From contig CAMAGQ010000012.1 in assembly GCA_945833895.1 (NCBI GenBank), forward strand, positions 1 to 22,008: a stretch of DNA of 22,008 nt, given 5' to 3'. Positions 1-8,695 of this stretch are shown in pieces (the stretch's first letter is position 1; each line of letters begins with the position of its first letter). A program made the translations under genes and the position numbers. The DNA comes from an uncultured bacterium. Lineage in GTDB: Bacteria; Cyanobacteriota; Vampirovibrionia; Gastranaerophilales; Gastranaerophilaceae. The notes below the pieces were generated by a model that saw nothing but the letters and a program-made list of their open reading frames with translations, did no database searches and was not told where the DNA came from.

Positions 1-24
1 TAATTAAATTTGTTTTATTGAAAT

Positions 25-477
25 TTATTTCAATGCAAAAGTCATGTCTGCTTCAATACAAGTTTTGCCGTCAACTCTGCCTATTCCGTGAGCTTTGCAG
101 ATAGGTCCTTTTATCTTGGTTAATTCTACTTCCATTTCAAATCTGTCACCAGGTCTGACCATATTTTTAAATCTTACGTTATCAACTCCTGCGTAAAGTG
201 TCAATTTACCTTCAAATTCAGGCATTGTCATAAGTATAGGAGCAGAACATTGTGCGATTGCTTCAAGTTGCAAAACCCCGGGCATAATCGGATTTCCAGG
301 GAAGTGACCTTGGAAAAATTCTTCGTTCATTGTCAAGTTTTTGTAGCCTTTCGCATATTTACCCGGAACGCATTCCGTTATTCTGTCAACAAGCAAAAAC
401 GGATATCTGTGCGGAATCATTTTCATTATCTGCATTGTGTCAAAACTTAAGACTTCATTTTTTGTTTCTTCTGACAT
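25..477 (-). CDS. fabZ: 3-hydroxyacyl-[acyl-carrier-protein] dehydratase FabZ
   Basis: Cytoplasmic hot-dog-fold enzyme that dehydrates (3R)-hydroxyacyl-ACP to trans-2-enoyl-ACP in fatty acid elongation. It competes with lipid A synthesis for the same hydroxyacyl-ACP pool. The 150-residue product has the usual FabZ length. It shows the N-terminal IPHRYPFLLVDR signature (residues 21-32) and the active-site block GHFPGNPIMPGVLQLEAIAQ, with His58 and Glu72 as the expected catalytic pair. It is the last complete gene of a minus-strand lpxD-lpxC-fabZ run. Its ATG follows the lpxC stop by 10 bp, and the lpxC TAA itself starts the Shine-Dalgarno (TAAGGAG), which suggests translational coupling. The lpxC-fabZ order matches the common lpxC-fabZ-lpxA cluster, so lpxA may lie beyond the left edge (inference). 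The identification is secure. Confidence 0.97.
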   Translation of the reverse strand: MSEETKNEVLSFDTMQIMKMIPHRYPFLLVDRITECVPGKYAKGYKNLTMNEEFFQGHFPGNPIMPGVLQLEAIAQCSAPILMTMPEFEGKLTLYAGVDNVRFKNMVRPGDRFEMEVELTKIKGPICKAHGIGRVDGKTCIEADMTFALK

Positions 478-487
478 TTTTCTCTCC

Positions 488-1306
488 TTATATTTCTATC
501 AATTTATCTTTAAGCATTTTTGCGACTTTAATATGAACGGCATGACCTGCCTCTTTTGCCAAAATTTGACATCTCATATTCAGCGGATTTACACCTGTCA
601 AATACAAGTCGCCGATTAAATCGAGCATTTTATGCTTGATTTGTTCGTTTTCGGAACGCAATTCTGTCGTGTAACCGCCATCATCAGTAAAACCTACTGT
701 GTTTTCTTGGGTTACACCCTGTGCAAATCCAAGCATTTGGTACTTTTTCAAATCACGATAAAATCCGAAGGTTCTTGCTTCAATGATTTCATATTTGTTT
801 TTCGGATTGAAGTTTACAAATCTTCGGGTCACGTCTTTGTGGTCGTAATTTACGGCATAAGATATGAACAAGTCGTCAGCAGGTAAGATTACCAGACTGG
901 TTTTTCCGTTCAAATAATATACAGGTTCGGATACTGTGTAAAATTTTTCTTTTGCGAAAAACGGCTTATCAGTACCGACTTTTTTGATTTCTTCAACCCA
1001 TTTTAAAGAACTTCCGTCAAGAATAGGTACTTCGTCTTCAGTCATGCAAATATCAACAGAATCTACATGGCAGAAGGCTAACGCTGCCGACAAGTGTTCT
1101 GTTAACATAACTCGGGATCTCTTCGTTCCCATAACAACGCAGTGGTCAGTTGATACAACGTGATCCGTATCTGCTGGAATTGAATCTTTACCTTTGACGA
1201 AATATCTTATTTGTCCTGAGTTTGAAGGGAAAAGAGTTAATTCGCACGGTTTGTTTTTCATCAAACCGTTTCCAACGATTTTAACTTCTTTTTTTAATGT
1301 TACCAT
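488..1306 (-). CDS. lpxC: UDP-3-O-acyl-N-acetylglucosamine deacetylase LpxC
   Basis: Zinc metalloamidase that catalyses the committed step of lipid A synthesis, deacetylating UDP-3-O-acyl-GlcNAc in the cytoplasm. The 272-residue product is close to the family's usual length of about 280-300. Visible landmarks are LTEHLSAAL (Glu70, zinc ligand His71), DEVPILDGSS (91-100), ARTFGFYRDL (177-186), KHKMLDLIGDLYLTG with zinc ligands His225 and Asp229, and GHAVH with the likely catalytic His255. All the expected zinc and catalytic residues are present, so it should be active. The ATG sits one base after the lpxD stop (TAA-A-ATG), with an AGGTGAAGG ribosome site inside the end of lpxD, so the two are probably co-transcribed and coupled. 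This gene implies that the organism makes lipid A or LPS. Confidence 0.97.
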   Translation of the reverse strand: MVTLKKEVKIVGNGLMKNKPCELTLFPSNSGQIRYFVKGKDSIPADTDHVVSTDHCVVMGTKRSRVMLTEHLSAALAFCHVDSVDICMTEDEVPILDGSSLKWVEEIKKVGTDKPFFAKEKFYTVSEPVYYLNGKTSLVILPADDLFISYAVNYDHKDVTRRFVNFNPKNKYEIIEARTFGFYRDLKKYQMLGFAQGVTQENTVGFTDDGGYTTELRSENEQIKHKMLDLIGDLYLTGVNPLNMRCQILAKEAGHAVHIKVAKMLKDKLIEI

Positions 1307-1307
1307 T

Positions 1308-2408
1308 TTATGCCTTCACCTCTTGATGTGCTTCTTCAAAAGATTTCAACATCGGTTCAAATTTTCTGAATTTAGCAAATATTTCTTGAGCATCTTTCAT
1401 TGTTTTCAACTGTTTGATAAAGTCTTTTCTAGGAACAGCAGGAATACCGACAATGATTGATTTTGCAGGGAATGATTTAGTTACGCCTGCTTTTGCTGTG
1501 ATAATTGTATCAGAACCGATTTCGATATGGTCAGCCAAACCCGCTTGACCTGCGATAACAACTCTGTCGCCGATTACGCAGCTTCCTGCAATACCAACTT
1601 GAGATACAATCAAGCAGCCTTTGCCGATTTTGCAGTTGTGACCAATCATAACAAGGTCATCAATTTTTGTGTTATCGCCGATTACGGTATTTTCGATTGT
1701 GCCTCTGTCAATTGCTGTATTTGCACCGATTTCAACGTTATTACCGATTACAACAGAACCGATTGAAGGAATTTTGAAGATTACTTGTTCAACGTCGCCT
1801 TCTTTAATTTCGCCTTCTTTTCTTGCGTTTTCAATGTTGTTAGGATTTTCGGTTACAAAACTGAAACCGTCAGCACCCAGTGAAACTCCGTGTTGAAGGA
1901 TAACATCGTTGCCGATTTTTACTCTGTCGCCGATATTAACTCCGGGGTGGAAGAAACAGTTTGTTCCGATTTTTACGTCGCTGCCGATGTATGAGTTTGC
2001 TAAAATCTTTGTGTTGTCGCCGATTTCTGCGTTAGCACTGACAACTACATTCGGTCCGATACATACGTTTTGACCGAGTTTAGCACTAGGGTCAACTGTT
2101 GCTGACGGGTGAACATCTCTGTTTACAACAGGCGGTACGTAGAATAGATTTAATAATTTCATCATTGCAAGTCTTGGTCTTTCAACTTCAATTGTAGTCA
2201 GTCCGTTGATTTGAACCCCAAGAGGAACTAATGCTGCTTTTGCTTTTGATTTAGCAAGGTTAGCGATTTCTTCTTCTCCAAGTGCAAGAGCAAGAGTTTT
2301 TTCATCGCTCAACAATGGTGGTGCAATATGTGTGATTTCAGGACTTTCAGCCTTAGATAACATACCCCCGACGATTTGTGTAATTTCCTCAACTGTGAAT
2401 GATTTCAT
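1308..2408 (-). CDS. lpxD: UDP-3-O-acylglucosamine N-acyltransferase LpxD
   Basis: Left-handed beta-helix acyltransferase that adds the N-linked 3-hydroxyacyl chain to UDP-3-O-acyl-GlcN, the step after LpxC. The 366-residue product has an N-terminal uridine-binding-type domain (about 1-95), a long run of hexapeptide repeats (about 98-320) and a helical C-terminal tail (about 325-366). The catalytic histidine is probably His257 in LVMIGHNCKIG, matching the IAHN-type block of E. coli LpxD recalled from memory. The segment between GADGFSF (178-184) and KIPSIG (212-217) is about 27 residues, clearly longer than in E. coli, and is a charged Asn/Glu/Lys-rich insertion. ATG start with AAGGAG 8 bases upstream. 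It is the first gene of the lpxD-lpxC-fabZ operon and diverges from the giant gene. LpxD is preferred over LpxA because of the N-terminal domain. Confidence 0.94.
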   Translation of the reverse strand: MKSFTVEEITQIVGGMLSKAESPEITHIAPPLLSDEKTLALALGEEEIANLAKSKAKAALVPLGVQINGLTTIEVERPRLAMMKLLNLFYVPPVVNRDVHPSATVDPSAKLGQNVCIGPNVVVSANAEIGDNTKILANSYIGSDVKIGTNCFFHPGVNIGDRVKIGNDVILQHGVSLGADGFSFVTENPNNIENARKEGEIKEGDVEQVIFKIPSIGSVVIGNNVEIGANTAIDRGTIENTVIGDNTKIDDLVMIGHNCKIGKGCLIVSQVGIAGSCVIGDRVVIAGQAGLADHIEIGSDTIITAKAGVTKSFPAKSIIVGIPAVPRKDFIKQLKTMKDAQEIFAKFRKFEPMLKSFEEAHQEVKA

Positions 2409-2416
2409 TATTTATT

Positions 2417-2422
2417 CTCCTT
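2417..2422 (-). promoter_or_regulatory. lpxD ribosome binding site
   Basis: AAGGAG on the minus strand, 8 bases before the lpxD ATG. It fixes the start codon used here for lpxD. Confidence 0.75.
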
Positions 2423-2463
2423 ATTTATAATCTTGGTTAGTCAAACCCCTAATAGTATAATTC

Positions 2464-2476
2464 GTTCAATATGAAC
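2464..2476. promoter_or_regulatory. Short inverted repeat, possible operator
   Basis: GTTCA-ATA-TGAAC, perfect 5-bp arms around a 3-base centre. It lies downstream of the lpxD -10-like element, in the probable lpxD leader. It could bind a dimeric regulator. It does not match the Bacillus-type (GAAC-N4-GTTC) or cyanobacterial LexA boxes as I know them, and a 5-bp palindrome can arise by chance in AT-rich DNA. Confidence 0.25.
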
Positions 2477-2489
2477 ATATACCATTATT

Positions 2490-2499
2490 ATTCTACCAA
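2490..2499 (-). promoter_or_regulatory. Candidate extended -10 promoter for the lpxD-lpxC-fabZ operon
   Basis: Minus strand reads TTGGTAGAAT, that is TG-G-TAGAAT, 5 of 6 to the -10 consensus with the TG extension. It differs by one base from the mirrored TTGGTATAAT elements at 9449-9480. No good -35 is visible. The transcript would have a leader of about 75 bases. A second -10-like TATACT lies closer, at 2454-2459. Confidence 0.4.
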
Positions 2500-2606
2500 A
2501 AAAATGGAATAATGTTTCTCTTTTTTACAAAAAGTAATACTGTGTTGAAATAATGCTGTTTGCAAGAAGTGAAATGCTTTCACGGTGGCGTTGTGGCTTA
2601 TCTTAT

Positions 2607-2634
2607 TTGAGAGAAAGGATTAATTTTGTAAATT
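2607..2634 (+). promoter_or_regulatory. Weak candidate promoter for the giant gene
   Basis: TTGAGA (2607-2612, 5 of 6 to the -35 consensus), a 16-base spacer, then TAAATT (2629-2634, 4 of 6 to the -10 consensus). This would give a leader of roughly 70 bases. The region is so AT-rich that such matches are common. The -10-like TAATAT at 2686 is too close to the Shine-Dalgarno to be useful. Confidence 0.25.
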
Positions 2635-2709
2635 TTTGTTACTAAGCTGTTAAAAAAACATCTTCACGATTTTTAAAACAAAAAATAATATATGACAAGA
2701 GGTTAGCGG

Positions 2710-5700
2710 ATGAAAATATTATCAGTAAATTTATTGAATTTTACAGGGAAACGACAAGACAGAAAAAACGTAGAGCAATTAAAGAATAACAATCCTTATG
2801 ATTTGAATGTTATAAACCAACGCCGCATACATAAATCAATAGATAATTTGGCAAATGTTCCGGGAGAAGAGAACGTTCGCTTTTTGATGGATGTTTCAAA
2901 GAAGTTAAAATATGGAACAAATATAGATTTGGGAAAGGCTTCGTACAACGATTGGCAGGTAAGACTTAACGATGCGGCAAGAAAATCTATTGAAATTTCT
3001 CCTAAGGAAGTTCAACCAAAACTCTATGCAAAACTTGATAAATTATCATCAAAGAAAAAACCTCTGACAGCAACGGAACAAAAAATTCTTGATTTGAGAA
3101 AATCGGTTCTATCAAGTGTTGACCGTGATGCTTTAAATAATATTAAGAATGAAAATATAAAGAATTTAGATAGAAATTTAGATTATTTTATTTCATCTTC
3201 AGAAGTTCCGATTGCACAAAAACTTTATATTATGAAAAAGTTGGATTACCTGATGAGTCCAAAATATCAAATTAACGAACAATTGGCGGATAAAAAGACA
3301 CAGGTTCTTGCGGAAATCGTGAATGATATAGTTATTAATACACCTGAATCAAAAATTCCGAACATTAAATCCGTTAACCAACTTTCGCATGGTATGTGTG
3401 CGGCGATTTCTATTTGTCGAAAAGCCCTTGCATACGAAGATAAGCCTCATTTTGTAGATATAATTCTCTCGGAACTTGACAATAAACCGACTATGAAAGT
3501 TTATGATATTTCTCAGTTGGGTACAAATGCGAAAATTCCTGTCGAAAAACCTTATATTGATTTTAAATATGCGATGGAAAAAGGTTATCGAATTATTGAT
3601 GCTTCGGCATTAAATTGGATGAATATTGCTGATACTACCGGTCGTTGTAACGAACCTTCATCTCGTTATATCCCTTTTGATAAGGCATATTTCGACACTT
3701 TCAGCGATATACACATTTTTAAGGATATAAACGACGAACTTGCACCTGAACAAGATTACTACAGAGCGTTAGTCCGTTCACAAAGAACTCTTAAAGAGTG
3801 CAAGAAAGATATGGTTCTTCGTGGTTATAATGCTGCGAATAAAAAAGCGATAACGCAGGATAATATTGTGGCAATACAAAAGTATTCAGGACTTTTGTCA
3901 AAATATATAGGTGAAGTTGTACCTGAGATTTCGAACGAAGCAAATCGAAAACTTGTCAAAGGTTTATTGTCTTTGGAAGTTGAATCTTCACGTTCAATCA
4001 AAGACTCAAACAGTCCGCTTAGAGATTTCATGTATCTTGAAAACGAACAAGAAAAAATGAAATTAGACAAAATTAAAAAATATATTTTGGCAAATACTCA
4101 GGGAGTAAATTCTGAAAAACTGGAAAAATCTCTGCCTGAAATATTTGATATTGTTTCTTCAATCAATAATTTGACAGAGAAAAGTGATTCTTCTTATGCA
4201 GGAAGAACTGTTGAAAAAGCAAGAGATTTATATAAGGCAGCGGCTGCGTATCGTATGCAGTATGATTTTGGACTTGAGAACGAAAACCGCATAAGAGAAA
4301 TGTCAAAAGTCGTGAATATTCCTGATAGAGAAAGTTTGATTATTCAAAATATTGATAAGTTGATTGGTAAACTTCAAAAAGGCACTCTTAACCCGGAAAT
4401 AAAAGAAGCTTTAATGCAAAGGTTTGCTGTGGCAGGCGAGGGTAATCCTGATGAAATGCTTATGCAAGCCTTGGAAGCTAACAAAGAAGCGTTTATCGAA
4501 ACTATGACGGGTGTTTTGGATTCATTATATGCTTCATGTCTTATGGAAAGTCGTAAGGCAGTAATTTTGAAAACCTTAACTTCGATAAGAAATGCAATTG
4601 TGGAAGATAATGATAGAAAAGTTCTTGACTCTATCGCAGAGGAATTAAATCTTCCGACTGACAAAAGAAAAGTTCTCGGAGTTTTGGATAAGTTCATTGA
4701 AACTTTAAGTAACGAAAATTCTACAGAAGAACAGTATATAGAAATTTACAACAAACTCGGCGGGAAAAATCAACTTTTAGATTACAAAACTTCCTTGGAA
4801 AAAGTCGGGAATATTTTGTATTCACAGGCAGAACAATTCCCTGATGTCGTTAAAGGATTTAACATGATTAACGGCTTAACAGAGGATGCTTCTATCGAAG
4901 AAACGCATGCGGCTTACCAAAAACTTGTACAAAGTTACGCTCAAATGGTAGATTTTGTGTCTGCGTTCCAGGAAATATTGGAAGTTAGAAATGAGAATGG
5001 TGAAATTCTAAATACTGTTGTTCCGAAAAATCTCATTATGAAAAAATTGGAAGATTCAAAAGAAATTGTATCAGAAAGAGATTTGAGAAAATTTCAGGAA
5101 AAATTTGCAAAAATAGACAAGGCAAGACGTAATCCTGACGGAACTACACGTTTGTACAAGGATTTGCCTACAGAATTAACCCGTATTACACCTTCTGAAA
5201 AAGAAGTATTAAAAAATATTGAACAACATATTAATGGTTGGTATTCTGCGACAACCAGAAATCTTTCAGCACATCACAAGGAATATCAGGAACCTATAGA
5301 CGAGTTGGCTCGTGAAATTGGTGTTCTTCATGGTGATCACTGGGTATCGGAACTTCATTCAGGCTTGTCGGGAAATGACCAGGTTAGAATTATTGAACAA
5401 ATGACGGGTCGTCCATACTATATGGAAAGAAATACCCTAAAAGCAATTGAAAAGATTAAAAACTCACCATACTCAGGTGTTTCTACAATGTCAATGAAAA
5501 GTGATGAGATTGCCCGGCACGCTCAATACATCGTTGATTTAAAACCTGTAAAAGTTATGACACCTGACGGTATTAAGGAAAAAGATTCACTCTTCCACGA
5601 TAACTCTTGGGGTCCGATTGAACACAGAAATGTTTGGGTCGACGAAAACGGCTTAATAAGAACAGATTACTCAATGGGTTCAGGCGGTGAATTAGGTTTT

Positions 5701-8634
5701 ATTACAGGTACTGACTACAGGTCAGGTAAACTTCTTGAAAACTTACTGGATGATGTTGGTGAGGTTAAGCCTGAGAACATTAACAGCAAATTGTACAAAA
5801 AGTTGACTCTTGATAGTGATGAAGAATACAAATTCAAGATGTTTGATGATATTATCACACCTGGAATTCAGCCTAATATACGCTCAGTAATAAGCAATAT
5901 TAAGGATAATACTACAATTCCTGCCGATACTTATCTGGAGGATTTGGAAAATTACGCTAAAGATATGACCCGTGATGAACTTCAACAAAAATTGAAAAGG
6001 TTAGAGTTGTACGGTGAAGGTATTCAGAATTCGTATGAGAATATTGAAAATCGTATCTGGGGTAAAATTCCGGGAGTAAAAGAAATTGCGACAAAAGAAG
6101 ATTTTGACAATTTAAAACCTGACGATAAACTTAAATTGTTATTTGAAAAAGTTGCAATTCTTCAATCTTATGATAAACTTCCTGATTTGAGAAAAATTTA
6201 CGCAGAGCCGATTACTCAAAGTAATTTGAATTATTTGAAAGGTGCTGTAAGAAAAGAAGCACGTAAGAATTTTGATTATTCTTTCGCTAAATCTCCTGAT
6301 ATTGCTAAAGCCGGTGCAAGAACTTCAACCAATGAGGTTTATGATTTGCTTGAAGATTATCAGAAAGATACGCACGTTAAAATTTCCGTAAGTAAAATCA
6401 ACTTGATTTTGAAATCCTTAGGAAATATTGATAATTCTAAATTTAACGGAAGTCTTGATAATACAATTGAGTTAATGCTTGACAGTTTTAGAAAAGCAAT
6501 GACGGATAAAACATTGAATTGCGAAAATAAAGACCAAAAAATTAATGAATTAGTGGAAAAAGTTCGTCCTGTTTTGCGGAAAAATATGTACTTAAACAAA
6601 GAAGATATGAGTTCAATTGCATTTACAAGAGATAATGTTCCGCTCATAGAAAAATGGATTGATGATAATTTTGACCCTGTAGATGATGATGAATTTGTCA
6701 AAATCTATAATAATATGCAGAATATGACAACTGCCGAATTTAAGGAAAAATATAATTACCTGATTGACGATAAAGCACTTGGTATAAAACCTGTTACGGG
6801 TTATGATGTTTTGAAAAAATTCAGAGCGTTGGAGACCAGAACAGAAAATGCTGTTTTCAATAACCTCTTCCACAGTGAAAATTTCGACGGGATTGAAAAT
6901 TCAAGAACTGTTCCGTATTTTGCATATACAAAGTTAAGCCGTATTTCGAAAGGTTCAAGATATGTGAGTGCAAAAAGAAGTTTTGACGATATTTATCTTG
7001 ACTACTACAATTCTTTACGGTTGTTAAATCTGGATAAGATTTATGGCAAGTATAAAGATGATGCCTATAAAAGATACGGTTCACTGCCTGCTTATGCAAA
7101 AGTCGAATTTGAAGATGAACAGGCTTATTCACAGGAACTTTTGAACTTGTATCAGGAACTTGACAATTCTATATCTACAATTGTTACTGTTCGAAAAATG
7201 ATATCAACAATTAGTGATTTGAAAAAATTACGCAATCTCGTTCGCTCACTTAAGGCTAACGATACTCTGACAGAAACTCAGGGTGAATATATTATGGACA
7301 TAATGACAAAATTCCAAAAAGATTATGAGGATGACGAGTCATTGAAAGACGAAATGGGCAGGGTAAATGAAATTGTCAAAAAATTAAATGAAGGCAATTC
7401 GACCGTAAAAGATTATAAACCGATTATAATCGATTTGGCTAACAGCCTTATAAAATATGAGAAAACTTCAAGCGGTACGCCGATTGAAAAAACAATCAAA
7501 ATCCAATTAGATAATATAGAACAGGAGAAATTCTCGTATATAATGCAAGTTGTTGATCCGAGATATCACAAAAAAGCGTTTGAAATGCTGAACAAATGGA
7601 TAAAAGCGAAATCAAAAGAACTGCCTGATGCGGATTTGTATTACGTTGATTTTGAGAAGTTTTTGGACAAACACAAAATGATAAAATCTCCTGAACAGAT
7701 GTTGAATGATTACCTGTTACTGTTGGCAAAACCGACCAAGGAGAATAATCCGTATAAAGGTTTGACAAAATCTCAACAACAGGAAATAAACGATTTAAAG
7801 GGTGTGTACCAAGAAAGTATAGCATCACTTTTAGTCAGTGCAAACCTTGTTGAGTTGCAAAATCTTTTAATGCAATCTGCGAGAAACGGTAATCTTAATA
7901 TGATAAAAGATGAGTTAAAAAATACTCAATTGAAACTTACAAACGGAAAAGTTGCAGATTTCTATTCGGATGCGGGTTTGTCTTTAATCATGAAAGATAT
8001 GTTTGATAAAGATGATTTGGATACGGCATTAATGTTCATTGACCAGTTGGGAATAGGTGAACGAGTTATTGAAATGTATAACAATATCGTGAATATTGAC
8101 GGTGCAAAACGTAATATAAAACGAATACATTCAGTTTTGAAATCTGTGGATACTCAGGTGAAAATCGTCAATAGAGAAGTTGAAAAACTTGCAGATATTG
8201 AGTCCGACCCTAATTATGAACAGCGGCTTGTTGAAGCAAGAGAACGTATTTTAAAATCTTGTAATAGAACGAATTTCAGATTGTCGGTAAAAAATATTGA
8301 TAAAGTCTTGACTGCCGTAATTGAAGAAGTCAAGAAAAAGCCAAAACAAGCGAAATACGACTTCATAAAATACAATACGGATTACGTTCGGGCAAAAAAT
8401 ATTGAATTGGCTAAAAACTATGTAGATTCATTGAATGGAACGCTAGAACGTCTGCAAGCAATTTCAAAATTAATAATGAATATTAATTTACCGAAAGGCT
8501 CAAAGGCAGAAAAAACAAGAAAAGAATTTTTCGAAAAATTGAAAGAGGTTCAAGAATGTTCGTTGAAATATTCTGCGGATTTTGAAAACATAAACCTTGC
8601 CACCAAAAGCGATAACGGCTCAAATATTGTTTAA
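2710..8634 (+). CDS. Giant protein (1974 aa) with a split papain/bleomycin-hydrolase-like cysteine peptidase signature
   Basis: I do not recognise the whole protein. Seen: the block NQLSHGMCAA places Gln224 six residues before Cys230, exactly the oxyanion-Gln to catalytic-Cys spacing of papain and bleomycin hydrolase (clan CA, family C1). Far downstream, RHAQYIVDL (His937) resembles the C1 histidine strand, followed by HDNSWG (Asn965-Ser966-Trp967-Gly968), the classic C1 Asn motif, then a Gly-rich DYSMGSGGELGF. His to Asn is 28 residues, near the 24 of human bleomycin hydrolase. The C1 order Q-C-H-N is kept, but 706 residues separate Cys from His. That insert and the approximately 960-residue tail are charged, Lys/Glu/Asn-rich and predicted helical by eye. 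No signal peptide or membrane segment. ATG with AAGAGG 7 bases upstream. Monocistronic, divergent from lpxD. Peptidase activity and substrate are inference; a degenerate or structural role is possible. Confidence 0.8.
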   Translation: MKILSVNLLNFTGKRQDRKNVEQLKNNNPYDLNVINQRRIHKSIDNLANVPGEENVRFLMDVSKKLKYGTNIDLGKASYNDWQVRLNDAARKSIEISPKEVQPKLYAKLDKLSSKKKPLTATEQKILDLRKSVLSSVDRDALNNIKNENIKNLDRNLDYFISSSEVPIAQKLYIMKKLDYLMSPKYQINEQLADKKTQVLAEIVNDIVINTPESKIPNIKSVNQLSHGMCAAISICRKALAYEDKPHFVDIILSELDNKPTMKVYDISQLGTNAKIPVEKPYIDFKYAMEKGYRIIDASALNWMNIADTTGRCNEPSSRYIPFDKAYFDTFSDIHIFKDINDELAPEQDYYRALVRSQRTLKECKKDMVLRGYNAANKKAITQDNIVAIQKYSGLLSKYIGEVVPEISNEANRKLVKGLLSLEVESSRSIKDSNSPLRDFMYLENEQEKMKLDKIKKYILANTQGVNSEKLEKSLPEIFDIVSSINNLTEKSDSSYAGRTVEKARDLYKAAAAYRMQYDFGLENENRIREMSKVVNIPDRESLIIQNIDKLIGKLQKGTLNPEIKEALMQRFAVAGEGNPDEMLMQALEANKEAFIETMTGVLDSLYASCLMESRKAVILKTLTSIRNAIVEDNDRKVLDSIAEELNLPTDKRKVLGVLDKFIETLSNENSTEEQYIEIYNKLGGKNQLLDYKTSLEKVGNILYSQAEQFPDVVKGFNMINGLTEDASIEETHAAYQKLVQSYAQMVDFVSAFQEILEVRNENGEILNTVVPKNLIMKKLEDSKEIVSERDLRKFQEKFAKIDKARRNPDGTTRLYKDLPTELTRITPSEKEVLKNIEQHINGWYSATTRNLSAHHKEYQEPIDELAREIGVLHGDHWVSELHSGLSGNDQVRIIEQMTGRPYYMERNTLKAIEKIKNSPYSGVSTMSMKSDEIARHAQYIVDLKPVKVMTPDGIKEKDSLFHDNSWGPIEHRNVWVDENGLIRTDYSMGSGGELGFITGTDYRSGKLLENLLDDVGEVKPENINSKLYKKLTLDSDEEYKFKMFDDIITPGIQPNIRSVISNIKDNTTIPADTYLEDLENYAKDMTRDELQQKLKRLELYGEGIQNSYENIENRIWGKIPGVKEIATKEDFDNLKPDDKLKLLFEKVAILQSYDKLPDLRKIYAEPITQSNLNYLKGAVRKEARKNFDYSFAKSPDIAKAGARTSTNEVYDLLEDYQKDTHVKISVSKINLILKSLGNIDNSKFNGSLDNTIELMLDSFRKAMTDKTLNCENKDQKINELVEKVRPVLRKNMYLNKEDMSSIAFTRDNVPLIEKWIDDNFDPVDDDEFVKIYNNMQNMTTAEFKEKYNYLIDDKALGIKPVTGYDVLKKFRALETRTENAVFNNLFHSENFDGIENSRTVPYFAYTKLSRISKGSRYVSAKRSFDDIYLDYYNSLRLLNLDKIYGKYKDDAYKRYGSLPAYAKVEFEDEQAYSQELLNLYQELDNSISTIVTVRKMISTISDLKKLRNLVRSLKANDTLTETQGEYIMDIMTKFQKDYEDDESLKDEMGRVNEIVKKLNEGNSTVKDYKPIIIDLANSLIKYEKTSSGTPIEKTIKIQLDNIEQEKFSYIMQVVDPRYHKKAFEMLNKWIKAKSKELPDADLYYVDFEKFLDKHKMIKSPEQMLNDYLLLLAKPTKENNPYKGLTKSQQQEINDLKGVYQESIASLLVSANLVELQNLLMQSARNGNLNMIKDELKNTQLKLTNGKVADFYSDAGLSLIMKDMFDKDDLDTALMFIDQLGIGERVIEMYNNIVNIDGAKRNIKRIHSVLKSVDTQVKIVNREVEKLADIESDPNYEQRLVEARERILKSCNRTNFRLSVKNIDKVLTAVIEEVKKKPKQAKYDFIKYNTDYVRAKNIELAKNYVDSLNGTLERLQAISKLIMNINLPKGSKAEKTRKEFFEKLKEVQECSLKYSADFENINLATKSDNGSNIV

Positions 8635-8660
8635 GCAAACGTAAATGAATTAACAATAAT

Positions 8661-8695
8661 CAACACACTTCTATGATTTTCTAAGGAGTGTGTTG
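8661..8695. terminator. Hairpin between convergent genes, possible bidirectional terminator
   Basis: CAACACACTTCT (8661-8672) pairs with AGGAGTGTGTTG (8684-8695): 12 bp with one T-G wobble and an 11-base loop. It lies just after the giant gene and includes the last codons and stop of the minus-strand membrane-protein gene. Neither side has a real U-run, so factor-independent termination would be weak. It may act mainly as a 3'-end stabiliser. Confidence 0.45.

Larger units (their letters stand above)
2409..2709. other. Divergent intergenic region between lpxD and the giant peptidase-like gene
   Basis: 301 bases with no convincing gene, strongly AT-rich. Contents I can see: the lpxD ribosome site; an inverted repeat GTTCA-ATA-TGAAC at 2464-2476; a minus-strand extended -10-like TTGGTAGAAT at 2490-2499; a perfect 6-bp hairpin GTGAAA-TGC-TTTCAC at 2569-2583; a weak plus-strand promoter candidate at 2607-2634; and a short Shine-Dalgarno AAGAGG at 2697-2702, 7 bases before the giant gene. 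No tRNA-like or other RNA gene was recognised. Confidence 0.7.

Noticed and set aside
2464..2476. LexA/SOS box reading of GTTCAATATGAAC
   Set aside because: The spacing and orientation of the GTTC/GAAC arms do not match the LexA boxes I know for Bacillus, cyanobacteria or Alphaproteobacteria. Kept only as a generic inverted repeat.
5260..5370. Metal-binding or alternative catalytic site from the His cluster (AHH, HGDHW, ELH) in the giant protein
   Set aside because: No HExxH or other known metal motif. The His937/NSWG pair fits the C1 pattern better.
3825..7828. Antisense open frames inside the giant gene
   Set aside because: They have no ribosome sites or family signatures and are explained by the reverse strand of an AT-rich, biased coding sequence.
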